From: Alviniconcha marisindica | Lineage: Eukaryota > Mollusca > Gastropoda > Provannidae | Direction of reading: 5' to 3' | Assembly: GCA_018857735.1 (NCBI GenBank) | Contig: JABMCL010000188.1 | Coordinates: 15,001-79,000 of the forward strand | DNA length: 64,000 bases | Shown: piece by piece, positions 1 to 12,700 of the stretch | Layout: each line of letters starts with the position of its first letter | Position numbering within the stretch: the first letter of the stretch is position 1 | Program-made: the position numbers and the translations under genes | Notes under the pieces: model-generated | The model's database searches: none | What the model was told of the DNA's origin: nothing | What the model saw: only the letters and a program-made list of their open reading frames with translations

Positions 1-1645
1 CACCGAGACTGTAGAAGTCAACGGAGAATTTTTGTTATTAGCTTGCAAGATGATTGTGCTAGTTGACGCTGCAGCTGGACAAAGCTTGTCACTGCGTGGT
101 GACATTGCCATTGCTTCAGTAGTGCTTTTCTTCGCTGCTGTAGTTGGCTTGTGGTCCCGGTCATTCGGCCTTGTGTGGTGGCTTTTGTGCAAAGTACTTG
201 TTAGCATCGAGCAGACCTAGGGGTAGTGGTCGCAGTGCTGCGTGGGAGAACATTTTAGACCAGAACTCACTGTCATCATTATTTATTTTGTTTAAGGCTT
301 TATTCGTCCAGCGTGAAAATTTTGGTCACTTTACCTGGGCAGGGCTACAGCAGCCATAAGACCAGAGCAGTGCTACCGTGTGAACCAGTGTGTCTGTGAT
401 GTTTTCATGTTGCGTTTGAGTTATGTGGTAGGGTGTGAATAATGGTAATTACGGAAATTTGTAAAGTGCCTACCATGTGGCTCAAAGCGCTGAACTAACA
501 TAACACACATAATGCACATCAGGGTGGAGAATGGTATCGCAATTTAACAAAAGCTAGCACATAATTTACACATCAGCAAGGGTTCAAGCATAACTATGTG
601 CAAGATACACGCACGCACGCACGCACATGCATGCATGCACACACAAACACACACATTTTGTTATTTTAATCCCATGGCAGCTGGGTTCATTCCCCTAGCA
701 CTTCCTTGATTTCCAACTGCCTTGGGATCTTTGACCTGCTTTTTGTTCTCAATTGAGGGACTAGCCACTAAGTCCATTGTCTCCGCCAGACCTGTAGAAG
801 GCATGGCATGACATTGAGCTCACGTCAGTCAGGATTGAAACAAGGGCCCCAGAACGCCTGCTAGTTTGGTTCTAAGTGTGATGAGAGTTTTGAATCCAGC
901 TCTGCATGACAACCATGTGCATGGAGTTATCATGCTTATTTCAGTGGCCTTGACCTAGTTTCAGTGCCACACATGACGTTAATAATGTCGTGGAAGTGAA
1001 AGTTTTGAGCAAAGCCTTTCGTCATGAGGCTTTGTTTTCAAATGTTGTCACATGTTCGTCTAAGGAAATGCTTTGTAAACGTGTTGTAAATCATGTTTTA
1101 ACGTAATAATGACCTTTTTCTTTCACTGACAATCTATTAAATAATTCCAGATCAGGTGGAAAAGCTGACAGGTGACATTACGTTTTTGTATTCCTTTCAT
1201 AATGGCCATCCAAGAGAATTCCTCTTGAATTGTTTGGATGATACAGGTTTTGTTTGCGTGACCAAAGGGAATAACTCACTCTGTTTTCTCTTTTTTGTTA
1301 CTCATTTTCCTGTCTTTGGAAGGTAGTCTGCTAACATGACATGATTGCTTGTGAGTTATTTTTAGCTTGTGTGCATGATGCTTGTTGTGTATAGTCATTA
1401 GAATGTGAGTTGAGTGAGCCTTTGCTCTTAATGCTTGCATCTGGAAACTTTCATGTTTTACATACAATTACTCTGCTTTACAGCATCTGCTCATAATGTA
1501 TTCTCTCCAAATATATACGTGTATCAACTCATAATAGTTTATATTCTCTCCAAATATATCAGCGTACCAACTCTTATTGCGGATAAAAATTACCCGATCC
1601 CGCAGAGTGTGGCTTTGGCGCCAGAAATCTGAGTTAACACGACAG
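1..1645. other. Probable NPHP4 intron, no exon recognised
   Basis: No reading frame here resembles the missing N-terminal part of nephrocystin-4, and the short open frames have no splice-site support. A small alternating CGCA/CATG/CA microsatellite lies at about 608-656. The stretch is probably the intron preceding the first recognised NPHP4 exon. An in-frame stop at 1630-1632 shows that exon cannot begin further left. Confidence 0.5.
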
Positions 1646-4600
1646 ACATTGGGGATGGTTTCAGCGGCGGACACGGCCAGTTCCACAGTGGCATTAGCGT
1701 GGGATCTGGCCAGTTTCACGGTGGACTAGGTCACCTGCACAGTGCAGGCACCGGACTTCTGGGCGGAGTGGGCGGTTTCTCTCGCCACCAGTCTTATGAC
1801 GTCTCGGGCTCGGGCTCCAGCATGCCTGGCCGTGACCCCAATCTTGTTGCGTAAGAAGAGGACCCGTCCTGCAGCACTTGGTTCACATGCACTTTACACC
1901 TGGATGCGCATGCACTTTACACTGGTGTGCGCATGCACTTCACCCCTAGAGTGCATCTTCTTTTGGAATTTTTTCTTTCTTTCTTTTCTTCTTCTCTTTT
2001 TTTCTTTTTGTTGGTTGCATGCCACACTGAAAGCACAAAAAGATGTGTTACTGGAACTGAAGGACGGTCTGCTCAGAAAGGAGCGATTCATCAGGAGGCA
2101 GGGAGGGTGGGTGGGAGGCAGGGAGGGATGGTGGATGGATGGGTGACAGAGAGAGAAAGAGGAGGGGGAAGGGGGGGGGGGTCAACTCCCTGTAATGGAG
2201 GGAGACAAGGAAGGGAGAGAAAGAAGAGGGAAGTGGGGTGGAGAGATGGGGGAAAAGAAATAAAGGAGGATGCAAATAATAGACAGGGAGAGGCAAATAA
2301 ATTGAATGGGGGAGGGGAACAAAGAAAGTGGGGGGGTGGAGAGATGGGGGAAAAGAAATAAAGGAGGATGCAAATAATAGACAGGGAGAAGCAAATAAAT
2401 TGAATGGGGGAGGGGAACAAAGAAAGTGGGGGGGGGGGGGGGGGAGGGGGAGAAGGAAATGTGAAGGAGGAGAGAAAGAGGAGTAGAGAGAGGAGTTGAT
2501 GGGAGATTGAGGAGGGAGGAATATTGTGTGTGTGTGTGGTCTTTTCAACCCGACGCTTCGTTTCAATTTTTTTCACCCATTTTCTTTGGTCCTGTGTCTC
2601 AGTTGCTCACCACTGGCCTGGTCTTTGCTGAATGTTGCTGGATGTCAGTTAAACAACGTTTGACGAGAATCACTCTATGCATGCTGTGCGCACTGTGACA
2701 TCATGCAGTTGTTCTGTACTCACTGCTGCTGCTGCTGCCACTGCCTTGATTCTTGTGTACAGCTATTTCCTGTTGATAGAAAGCACACACACAGTGGGCG
2801 TTTAGCTCCTCTTAGCCCACAGCCATGTTTTTGCGACTTTCAAAGATCAGTCAGGTTTGTTGCAAACTGATATTTGAAAGTCGCAGAAACATGGCTGTGG
2901 GTGCTGGCGATTTGCGTTTGTGACATCCTGAACATAGTTCACATGTGTGGCGGAGGTGTCTGTAAACCACGAGCCTACTGTTTTCTTATCTCCATTGCTA
3001 AATAATGATCCAACATGGCTTCATCTGTAGGAGCTGAAACTCAAAGAAAAATCATGTCTGTTGAGTAGATCACTAAATGTCGACAGAACAATCAGATAAG
3101 GCCTGCAGATGTAAATATTGACACACTTTCTGCATTTTCAGCCCCTTTAACAATGATAGGTGCTTTTTCATTTTTTGGGCCAAGCACATTGTTGTGGGGC
3201 ATTTATTTGTATCGCACGCACCCAATACAGTAACATGTACGCACTCTCAGATTTAAACTTCTTTAACAAATCAACAACTTGTAAGTGCTGTTTCAACAGC
3301 CTAACTGCTACTGCTGGAGAGGAACATTGTTGCGATGATGTAGTTGCCATTACTGATGAAGCTGTGATTGTTTCTGAATACCTTTTGCTTCATTGTCCCA
3401 CTTTGACCCTACTCCCAACACTTTGCTAGACTAGACTAGAACAAGTCTGTAGTTTGCTTTTTCTGTGGAATGGCGCATGATGATTCAGTGTGATGGGATG
3501 AAGGGAGAAATGACCTGCACTTTTCACCTCCACTGATGTTGCTTCTCTGCAGAACTGTTCACGCTTTGGTTGGCATGGATTGCTGGGGGGGAGGGGGGGT
3601 TGTTTGTTGGCTTATTTGTGGTGTGTTGAGTCTCACTGTGATGCAGTGAAGATACGCTTTCTGTGCATGTGTCAGTGTCTTGTATGTTCTGCAGTGGCCC
3701 CCTTCCACCCACCTTTTATTTTTTTAGATCACCCTGAATGTCACACAGAAGTGGCCTCAAGGGGGTGGGGGGTGTTCTTGGTCAGGATTTATTTGCAAGG
3801 AAATATGAAGAGGAAGGTTTCGGTGGGGGGGGGGGGGTTCTTGGTCAGGATTTATTTGCAAGGAAATAGGAAGAGGAAGGTTTCAGACAAAAATCTTTAG
3901 ATCGGGGGGGAATGATCTTGGTCAGGATTTATTTGCAAGGAAGAGGAAGGTTTCAGACAAAAAAATTGGGGGGGGGGTAGTCTTTTATCAGGAGGTTGAC
4001 ATAGGTTGTTTCACAGTGTAACTTTTTGTCAGTCTTTCATAGGGAGTTTCACTGTGTAACTTTCTGGCAGTGTTACACGCAGCTGCTCACTACCTTGAGG
4101 TACCCCCACTTGCACCCGCTCACTGGTCTTCTGTGCCCCAACACCACCTTTTCCCTATACTGTGCTGCTGCAGTAGGATATTTGTGAGTGTGTTTGGGGG
4201 GGGGGGGGGGGGAGGGGGGGTAATCCAGTCTCTCTTGCATGTGTGGACCAGAATGAGGTAAAAAGAGGTATTGCTTGGTTACATCACTTTATTAGTCCAT
4301 GCTTGCTTATTCTTAGTCATTTTGATACTGGCTTTTGTGTTTTAAACAAGAGGCATTGCTGCTCATAGTTATACTTGTTTGTAGGATCAGTAGTTCTTTT
4401 ATGATTTAGTCAGTTAGTGATGCTTGTAATATGCTTTTGTGGTATGGAGGGCGGATGCTGGTGCATGCGATTGCGCGTGGAGGCTGCTCCGAGAGCGTAA
4501 GAGCTCATTCTGGGTCTAAAGATATTTGCAGCAAACTCACGACTGTCTGGAATCGTTATTGCAGAACGCCTCGCACCCTTGCCCAACAGCAGCAGCAACA

Positions 4601-7600
4601 GCAGCTGGTGATGCAACAACAGCTGCAGCAGCAGCAGATGGTGGCAGCAGGGATGATGTACGGACAGCCAGCGGGCATGCCCTACGGGGTCCCTGTGCCG
4701 GCCATGGGGCAGCCGCCAGTCTACATGCCCATGGCCTACCCGGCTGACACCTTTAGAGAGGTAGCTAGCCAGATACCTGTCTCATAACCTGCCAACTGAA
4801 GGTAGTGTGCATACTGTGTCATAGCCCGCCAACTGAAGGTAGCCTACAGACCTGTGTCATAGCCTGCCAACTGAAGGTAGCCTGCATACTGTGTCATAGC
4901 CTGCCAACTCAAGGTAGTGTGCATACTATGTCATAGCCTGCCAACTCAAGGTAGTGTGCATACTGTGTCATAGCCTGCCAACTCAAGGTAGTGTGCATAC
5001 TATGTCATAGCCTGCCAACTCAAGGTAGTGTGCATACTGTGTCATAGCCTGCCAACTCAAGGTAGTGTGCATACTGTGTCATAGCCTGCCAACTCAAGGT
5101 AGTGTGCATACTATGTCATAGCCTGCCAACTCAAGGTAGTGTGCATACTATGTTATAGCCTGCCAACTCAAGGTAGTGTGCATACTATGTTATAGCCTGC
5201 CAACTCAAGGTAGTGTGCATACTATGTTACAGTCTGCCAACTCAAGGTAGTGTGCATACTATGTTATAGCCTGCCAACTCAAGGTAGTGTGTATACTATG
5301 TTACAGTCTGCCAACTCAAGGTAGTGTGCATACTATGTCATAGCCTGCCAACTGAAGGTAGTGTACATACTATGTCATAGCCTGCCAACTGAAGGTAGTG
5401 TACATACTATGTTATAGTCTGCCAACTGAAGGTAGTGTGCATACTGTGTCACAGCCTGCCAACTGAAGGTAGCCTACAGACCTGTGTCACAGCCTGCCAA
5501 CTGAAGGTAGCCTACAGACCTGTGTCATAGCCTGCCAACTGAAGGTAGCCTGCATACTGTGTCATAGCCTGCCAACTCAATATTGGGTGCATACTATGTA
5601 AGCCTGCCAACTAAGGTAGTGTGCATACTTGTTAAGCCTGCCAACTCAAGGTAGTGTGCATACTATGTTATAGCCTGCCAACTCAAGGTAGTGTGCATAC
5701 TATGTTATAGCCTGCCAACTCAAGGTAGTGTGCATACTATGTCATAGCCTGCCAACTCAAGGTAGTGTGCATACTATGTCATAGCCTGCCAACTGAAGGT
5801 AGTGTACATACTATGTTATAGCCTGCCAACTGAAGGTAGTGTAAGCATACTAGTTTTCAAAATCAACCTGGCCAACTGAAGGTAGCCTACAGACCTGTGT
5901 CACAGCCTGCCAACTGAAGGTAGCCTACAGACCTGTGTCACAGCCTGCCAACTGAAGGTAGCCTGCAGACCTGTGTCACAGCCTGCCATACTATGACCTA
6001 CATACTAAGCACACTCCAAGCTTTGCTTTCCAGCACTTTCCTCTGAACTCTGCCAGAACTGGTTATGTCGTTGAAGGGGCACTCTTTATCTCTGCACAGC
6101 TGTCCACCAACGCAGCCAGCGCCCTCTGAAAGGTTTGGATGCTACTAAAACTGTTGAAGCAACATAGCATCCAAGTATGCACGTAAACATGAGGTGTATC
6201 TGCTCTGGGTAAGAAGAGAGTTCGGTCTCGATTCAGACAATTTTGTTTTATTTGTGCTGGTGTAAGCAATGTGGGCGGTTATGAAAGAAACGTCAGATAT
6301 CATTTGAATTCATTGTTACAAGCTTACTGCCATTTGAGCTCCAACGCAGAACGGTCCATTAGCTGACATTTTTTCAAGACCCATGGCGTAATCAATTACG
6401 GCAGTGGTTGGAGGAAGGATGTCGTGACCCAGTGCGTGGAGTGTGCATACTATGTCACAGCCTGCTGACTCAAGGAAGTGTACATACCGTGTCATAGCTT
6501 TCCGACTCAAGGAAGTGTACATACTACGTCATAGCTTGCCGACTCAAGGAAATGTACATACTATGTCATAGCTTGCCGACTTGAGTTGTACATGCAGTGT
6601 CATAGCCTGCCAACTCAAGGAAGTGTACATACCGTGTCATAGCTTTCCGACTCAAGGAAGTGTACATACTACGTCATAGCTTGCCGACTCAAGGAAATGT
6701 ACATACTATGTCATAGCTTGCCGACTTGAGTTGTACATGCAGTGTCATAGCCTGCCAACTCAAGGAAGTGTACATACTGTGTCATAGCTTTCCGACTCAA
6801 GGAAGTGTACATACTACGTCATAGCTTGCCGACTCAAGGAAATGTACATACTATGTCATAGCTTGCTGACTTGAGCTGTACATGCAGTGTCATAGCCTGC
6901 CCACTCAAGGAAGTGTACATACATTGCCATAGCTTTCCGACTCAAGTAAGTGTACATACTATGTCATAGCCTGCCGACTCAAGGTAGTATACCATTTTGT
7001 GTGCATCATTCTGTATCCGTAACATGAAAAAGGCCAGACTGTGTGGCAAAAGTATCGAATACCTCCCACACCAACCTTTTTCCACTTTTCAGTGGTAGGG
7101 TGGACTAGCATCACCGAAGAGTTCAAATTTGAAGCCAAAAAAGTACTAATCTTTTTTGTAAATATTAATAGAACCATCATACGAAGCACGGAGATGAAAA
7201 TATTTGCCCAGTTTGTACATTTATAGGCCAGCCTATGTCTTCAGTCTAAACACAACTTCACATTGGCATGTACACTAGACAGTGAGCCCTCCACTGCCAG
7301 ATGTGTCTGACCTGTCACAACCACAGCCCATGCATCTTCTGTTAACAAAATATTTTTGGTTATGCAGCAGACCCCCCCCCCTCCCCCCCAATAAAAAATG
7401 GGTTTGACCCTCAGCAGCAGTGCAGAGGGGTTGAAAGATGGAAGAGTGTAACACTGGAACAGCGGTTAACATGTAGATACACTCTTGGTGGAGGACCACC
7501 CGTCTTGAGACCACTGCGGCTTGATTTTTAGGGTGGTCTGAAAAGCGGGGACTTCCGTTTGCATTGCTGCAGTCCTCTTTGTGCGCTCAGCTCCCTTTCC

Positions 7601-9674
7601 TTCCTCTCGCAGGGTCCAGGGTCTGAGATGAGGGACCTGCCCTTCACACAGGTCCACCAGCCCATCATGCTGCACCCTCCCTCCGCTTACAGGTAAACCG
7701 CTCCTCCGCTCTTCTTACGCTTCTTCCTGATGCTGCTGGTGTTCTGCTTGTCTGCCTTCTTACCGTTTCTTTGTGGTGGTGGTGGTGGTGGTGGTAGTGG
7801 TGGTGGTGGGTGATGATCAGGTTTTGTATTTGCTGTTGGTGGTGGTGGTGGTGGATGGTGATGATCAGGTTTTGGTTTTGCTGTTGTTGTTTGTTGTGGT
7901 GGTGTTGGGTGGTGGTGGTGATGATAAAGTTTTGTTGTTGCTGTTGTTGTTTGTTGTGGTGGTGGTGGTGGGTGGTGGTGGTGATGATAAAATTTTGTTG
8001 TTGCTGTTGTTGTTTGTTGTGGTGGTGGTGGGTGCTGGTGGTGATGATACAGTTTTGTTGTTGTTGTTGTTTGTTGTGGTGGTGGTGGTGGGTGGTGGTG
8101 GTGATGATAAAGTTTTGTTGTTGCTGTTGTTGTTTGTTGTGGTGGTGGTGGGTGGTGGTGGTGATGATAAAGTTTTGTTGTTGTTGGTTGCGGTGGTGGT
8201 GATGATAAAGTTTTGTTTTTGCTGTTGATGTTGGTGCTGTTGTTGTTTGTTGTGGTGGCGGTGGGTGGTGGTGGTGATGATAAAGTTTTGTTGTTGTTGG
8301 TTGCGGTGGTGGTGATGATAAAGTTTTGTTGTTGTTGGTTGCGGTGGTGGTGATGATAAAGTTTTGTGATTTCTGTTGATGTTGATGCTGATGGTGGTGA
8401 TGATCAGGTTTTCTTTTTCTTTTTTCATCTTATCCTCTCTTTTTGTGACCGGGCCTATCTTGACATCTCTTTGAACTTTAAAGTCAGCTTTTTCAGTGCC
8501 TGACATTCAAGGGAGATATTTGATGCATTTTCTGATTGGAGAAAAATTGATGTTACCTTCTTCTTCTTTTTTTACACTGCTTAAAGGTCGTTCACTTTTT
8601 GTATGATTGTTCCAGACATGCTTTAAAAGCAGTTATTTTTATTTATTTTACTTATTTTTGTGTGTGTGATTAATGTGATCTTGTCGATGGTTTATGAAAA
8701 AGAGGTTTACCCTGATTTATTTTGCATATTTTGTATTGCCTGATTAAAATAAGCATTCTTTTCAACAGTTAGTTTTGATCTTGTTTCAGAATGCTGGAGA
8801 ATGTCTTTCAGAATTTTTTATATTTTTATTCATGGTTACAGTGAAAAGGCTGGCATTTGTCAGTGAGCCTCATGTTAGTGTATTACACTCTTTGTAAGGC
8901 CTTGTATTGTTAATGGTTTACTGTTACCAAAAATGCCTTACACATAAGCATCGCTTGCTAGTATTCGTGGTGTTCCGTATTTTCTCAGCGGTCAAAGTCT
9001 GTCACGAGCGGCATACGCTCGGCTGTACTCCGCTGGCTTTCCACCAATCGTGGATCGTAACGGAGATCCACCTGAGGTCCTTGACCCTACACTGCCAGTC
9101 TCGGTCAACCTTGCTCGTGAAAGTGCCGATCCCCTGCAGAGCAACGAGATCATCTTCCAGTTCCTTGCCTTTTCCAGGTCAGTGCTGGTCTGTTAGGCTC
9201 AGTCTGTTTAGTTACAGACGCTGCTCAGTTATGGATGCTGCTCTGTTACAGATGCTCAGTTGCCATGCACTATAGATGCTGGGTTTAGGGATGAAGCAGT
9301 GTGTCTGCAGATGTAAGTGCAAACTCAAATGCAGTGCTGAAAAAATACTTTTTAAAAAGAAAGAAAGAAAAAAGGATTGCACAAGTATCAAATTGTAACA
9401 GGTGTTTCCTTGCACCCAGACTGGTTGCTTCTTGGTGTGGTGATTTTGTTTGTTTAAATTTTGTGTGTGTGCATGTGTGCAGATGCGGAAATGAAAAAGA
9501 AAACTATTTATGTGGTCACGCAACAGCAGTAACGCAACAGTGTATCTTTCTGAGTGGAAGTTAATGTGTTTTTATGTGTGCTTGTGTATGTGTGGGTGCG
9601 CATGTGCACGCATGTGTGTATGTGTGTGTGTGTGTGCATGCATGTGTGTTGTGCATGTGTATGGGTGTGTATGC

Positions 9675-9712
<38 letters not shown>

Positions 9713-9741
9713 ATGCATGTGTGTTGTGCATGTGTATGCGT

Positions 9742-9775
<34 letters not shown>

Positions 9776-12700
9776 CCAACATGACAAAGATGTGGTTGTT
9801 CTCTTTCAGACTGTTGCCAGGCAGAAGTACTCAGGCCTCCCCAGGCTGTGTGTTCTTCACATTCCAGTTCTACAGATACCCCCAGGTCACCACAGAGAGG
9901 TGGGTGTCTGAATTTGACAGTATACCCCCATGTCACCACAAAGAGGAGGGTGTCTGTTTCACCGTATACCCCCAGGTCACCACAAAGAGGTGGGTGTCTG
10001 TGTTTCACAGTATAACCCCAGGTCACCACAAAGAGGTGGGTGTCTGTTTCACCGTATACCCCCAGGTCACCACAAAGAGGTGGGTGTCTGTTTCACAGTA
10101 TAACCCCAGGTCACCACAAAGAGGTGGGTGTCTGTTTCACCGTGTACCCCCAGGTCACCACAAAGAGGTGGGTGTCTGTTTTCACCGTGTACCCCCAGGT
10201 CACCACAAAGAGGTGGGTGTCTGTTTCACCGTATACCCCAGGTCACCACAAAGAGGTGGGTGTCTGTTTACGTATAACCCCAGGTCACCACAAAGAGGTG
10301 GGTGTCTGTGTTTCACAGTATAACCCCAGGTCGCCACAAAGAGGTGGGTGTCTGTTTCACAGTATAACCCCAGGTCACCACAAAGAGCTGGGTGTCTGTT
10401 TCACCGTATACCCCCAGGTCACCACAAAGAGGTGGGTGTCTGTGTTTCACAGTATAACCCCAGGTCACCACAAAGAGGTGGGTGTCTGTGTTTCACAGTA
10501 TAACCCCAGGTCACCACAAAGAGGTGGGTGTCTGTTTCACCGTATACCCCCAGGTCACCACAAAGAGCTGGGTGTCTGTTTCACAGTATACCCCCAGGTC
10601 ACCACAAAGAGGTGGGTATCTGTGTTTCACAGTATAACCCCAGGTCACCACAAAGAGGTGGGTGTCTGTTTCACAGTATACCCCCAGGTCACCACAAAGA
10701 GGTGGGTGTCTGTTTCACAGTATACCCCCAGGTCACCACAAAGAGGTGGGTGTCTGTGTTTCACAGTATAACCCCAGGTCACCACAAAGAGGTGGGTGTC
10801 TGTGTTTCACAGTATAACCCCAGGTCACCACAAAGAGGTGGGTGTCTGTTTCACCGTATACCCCCAGGTCACCACAAAGAGGTGGGTGTCTGTTTCACAG
10901 TATACCCCCAGGTCACCACAAAGAGGTGGGTGTCTGTGTTTCACAGTATAACCCCAGGTCACCACAAAGAGGTGGGTGTCTGTGTTTCACAGTATACCCC
11001 CAGGTCACCACAAAGAGCTGGGTGTCTGGTTTCACAGTATACCCCCAGGTCACCACAAAGAGGTGGGTGTCGTGTTTCACAGTATAACCCCAGGTCACCA
11101 CAAAGAGGTGGGTGTCTGTTTCACAGTATACCCCCAGGTCACCACAAAGAGGTGGGTGTCTGTTTCACAGTATAACCCCAGGTCACCACAAAGAGGTGGG
11201 TGTCTGTTTCACAGTATAACCCCAGGTCACCACAAAGAGGTGGGTGTCTGTTTCACAGTATAACCCCAGGTCACCACAAAGAGGTGGGTGTCTGTTTCAC
11301 AGTATAACCCCAGGTCACCACAAAGAGGTGGGTGTCTGTGTTTCACAGTATAACCCCAGGTCACCACAAAGAGGTGGGTGTCTGTGTTTCACAGTATAAC
11401 CCCAGGTCACCACAAAGAGGTGGGTGGGTGCGTTTCACAGTCCTCTGCACAGAGATTATGCTGTGACTGTCTGCAGACTCAAAGGATGAGCTGGTGAAAA
11501 CCAGTGATGCACTGACAGTGGATGAAAATGATCTGATTTTTTTATCTGTATCTCTTAACCTGTGCAATCTGTCTCCAGGATTCCACACGTTCCAGACTTC
11601 AACTGTTTAAGGCCAAAACATTTTGACATTGCTCAGGTAACATGTTTGACGGTGAGTGCGGATGTGGGAAAATGGTTGCACTGGCTGCCATCTCACTCAG
11701 TACCCCTCCTTCTCACCCAGCATTGTGTGACCTTCAGGGTTTTAGCTGAGGAATGCTAACGAGTGACGCAGAACTCCAGCAGTGATGGCCTGTTGTTGCA
11801 GTTGGTGCTGTGCAAGCCGGGCAGCGGCAGGTAACATGTTTAATGGTGTGTGGATGTGGGGAAACAGTTCCTCTCACTGCCTTCTTGGAACTGAGGATTG
11901 CTAGCAGAACTCCAACAAAGATGTCGATGGCCTGTTGTTGCAGTTGGTGCTGTGCAAGCCGGACAGCGGCAGGTAACATGTTCAACGGGGTGTGCGGATG
12001 TGGGGAAGCGGTTGAGTTTTTGCTGCTTAACGGCCACGGAGGCGAGCAGGCCTATTAGGGATGGGGGGAAGCGGTTTCCCTGGCTGTCTCCTTTTGAACT
12101 GAGGATCGCTAAGCACCAGCGCAGAACTCCACGATGACGTCGATGGCCTGTTGTTGCAGGCTGCTGCTGTGCAAGCCGGACGGTCAGCTGAGCAGCAACC
12201 AGGACAACCTGCCCTTCATCCTGCAGAAGCTGGACAGGGACGGCAGCATCCTCAAGGGGCCACCGGGCATGGAGGTGAGCAGTGGCCCCGTCTGCGCGTG
12301 GATGAGGCTGTGGATGTTCTGTGGTGGTGGTGGTGGTGTTGGCCCAGTGGTGGGGATGCGGATGCTGCTGATTGTGTGGATGTAGTGTGTGTGTTTGCAT
12401 GTGTGTGTGTGTGTGTGTGCGTGTGTGTGTGTGTTTGCATGTTTGTGTGTGTATGTGAGTGTGTGTGTGTGTATGTGTGTGATTGAATGTGTGTGTGTGT
12501 GTGTATGCATGTATGTGTGTGCATGGCTGTGTAGGTGTGTGTGTGTGTATGTTGTGGGGGTGGGGGGGGGGTATCTGATAGCACTGTTTGAATGATAATG
12601 CTGAAATTATTTATTTATACTTTATAGTTGTTTACTGCCCTCTGTGTAGATACGCTACCACCTGGACCCGACCTACATGAAACCAGGGGAAATCACTCTC

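Noticed and set aside
7865..8506. 213-aa minus-strand Thr/Asn/Pro-rich ORF
   Set aside because: Direct translation of the (TGG)/(TTG) microsatellite complement.
9574..11263. Long overlapping ORFs (up to 249 aa) across the 9880-11440 array
   Set aside because: All arise from a stop-free ~45-bp tandem repeat. Only the first 90 bases are a genuine NPHP4 exon.
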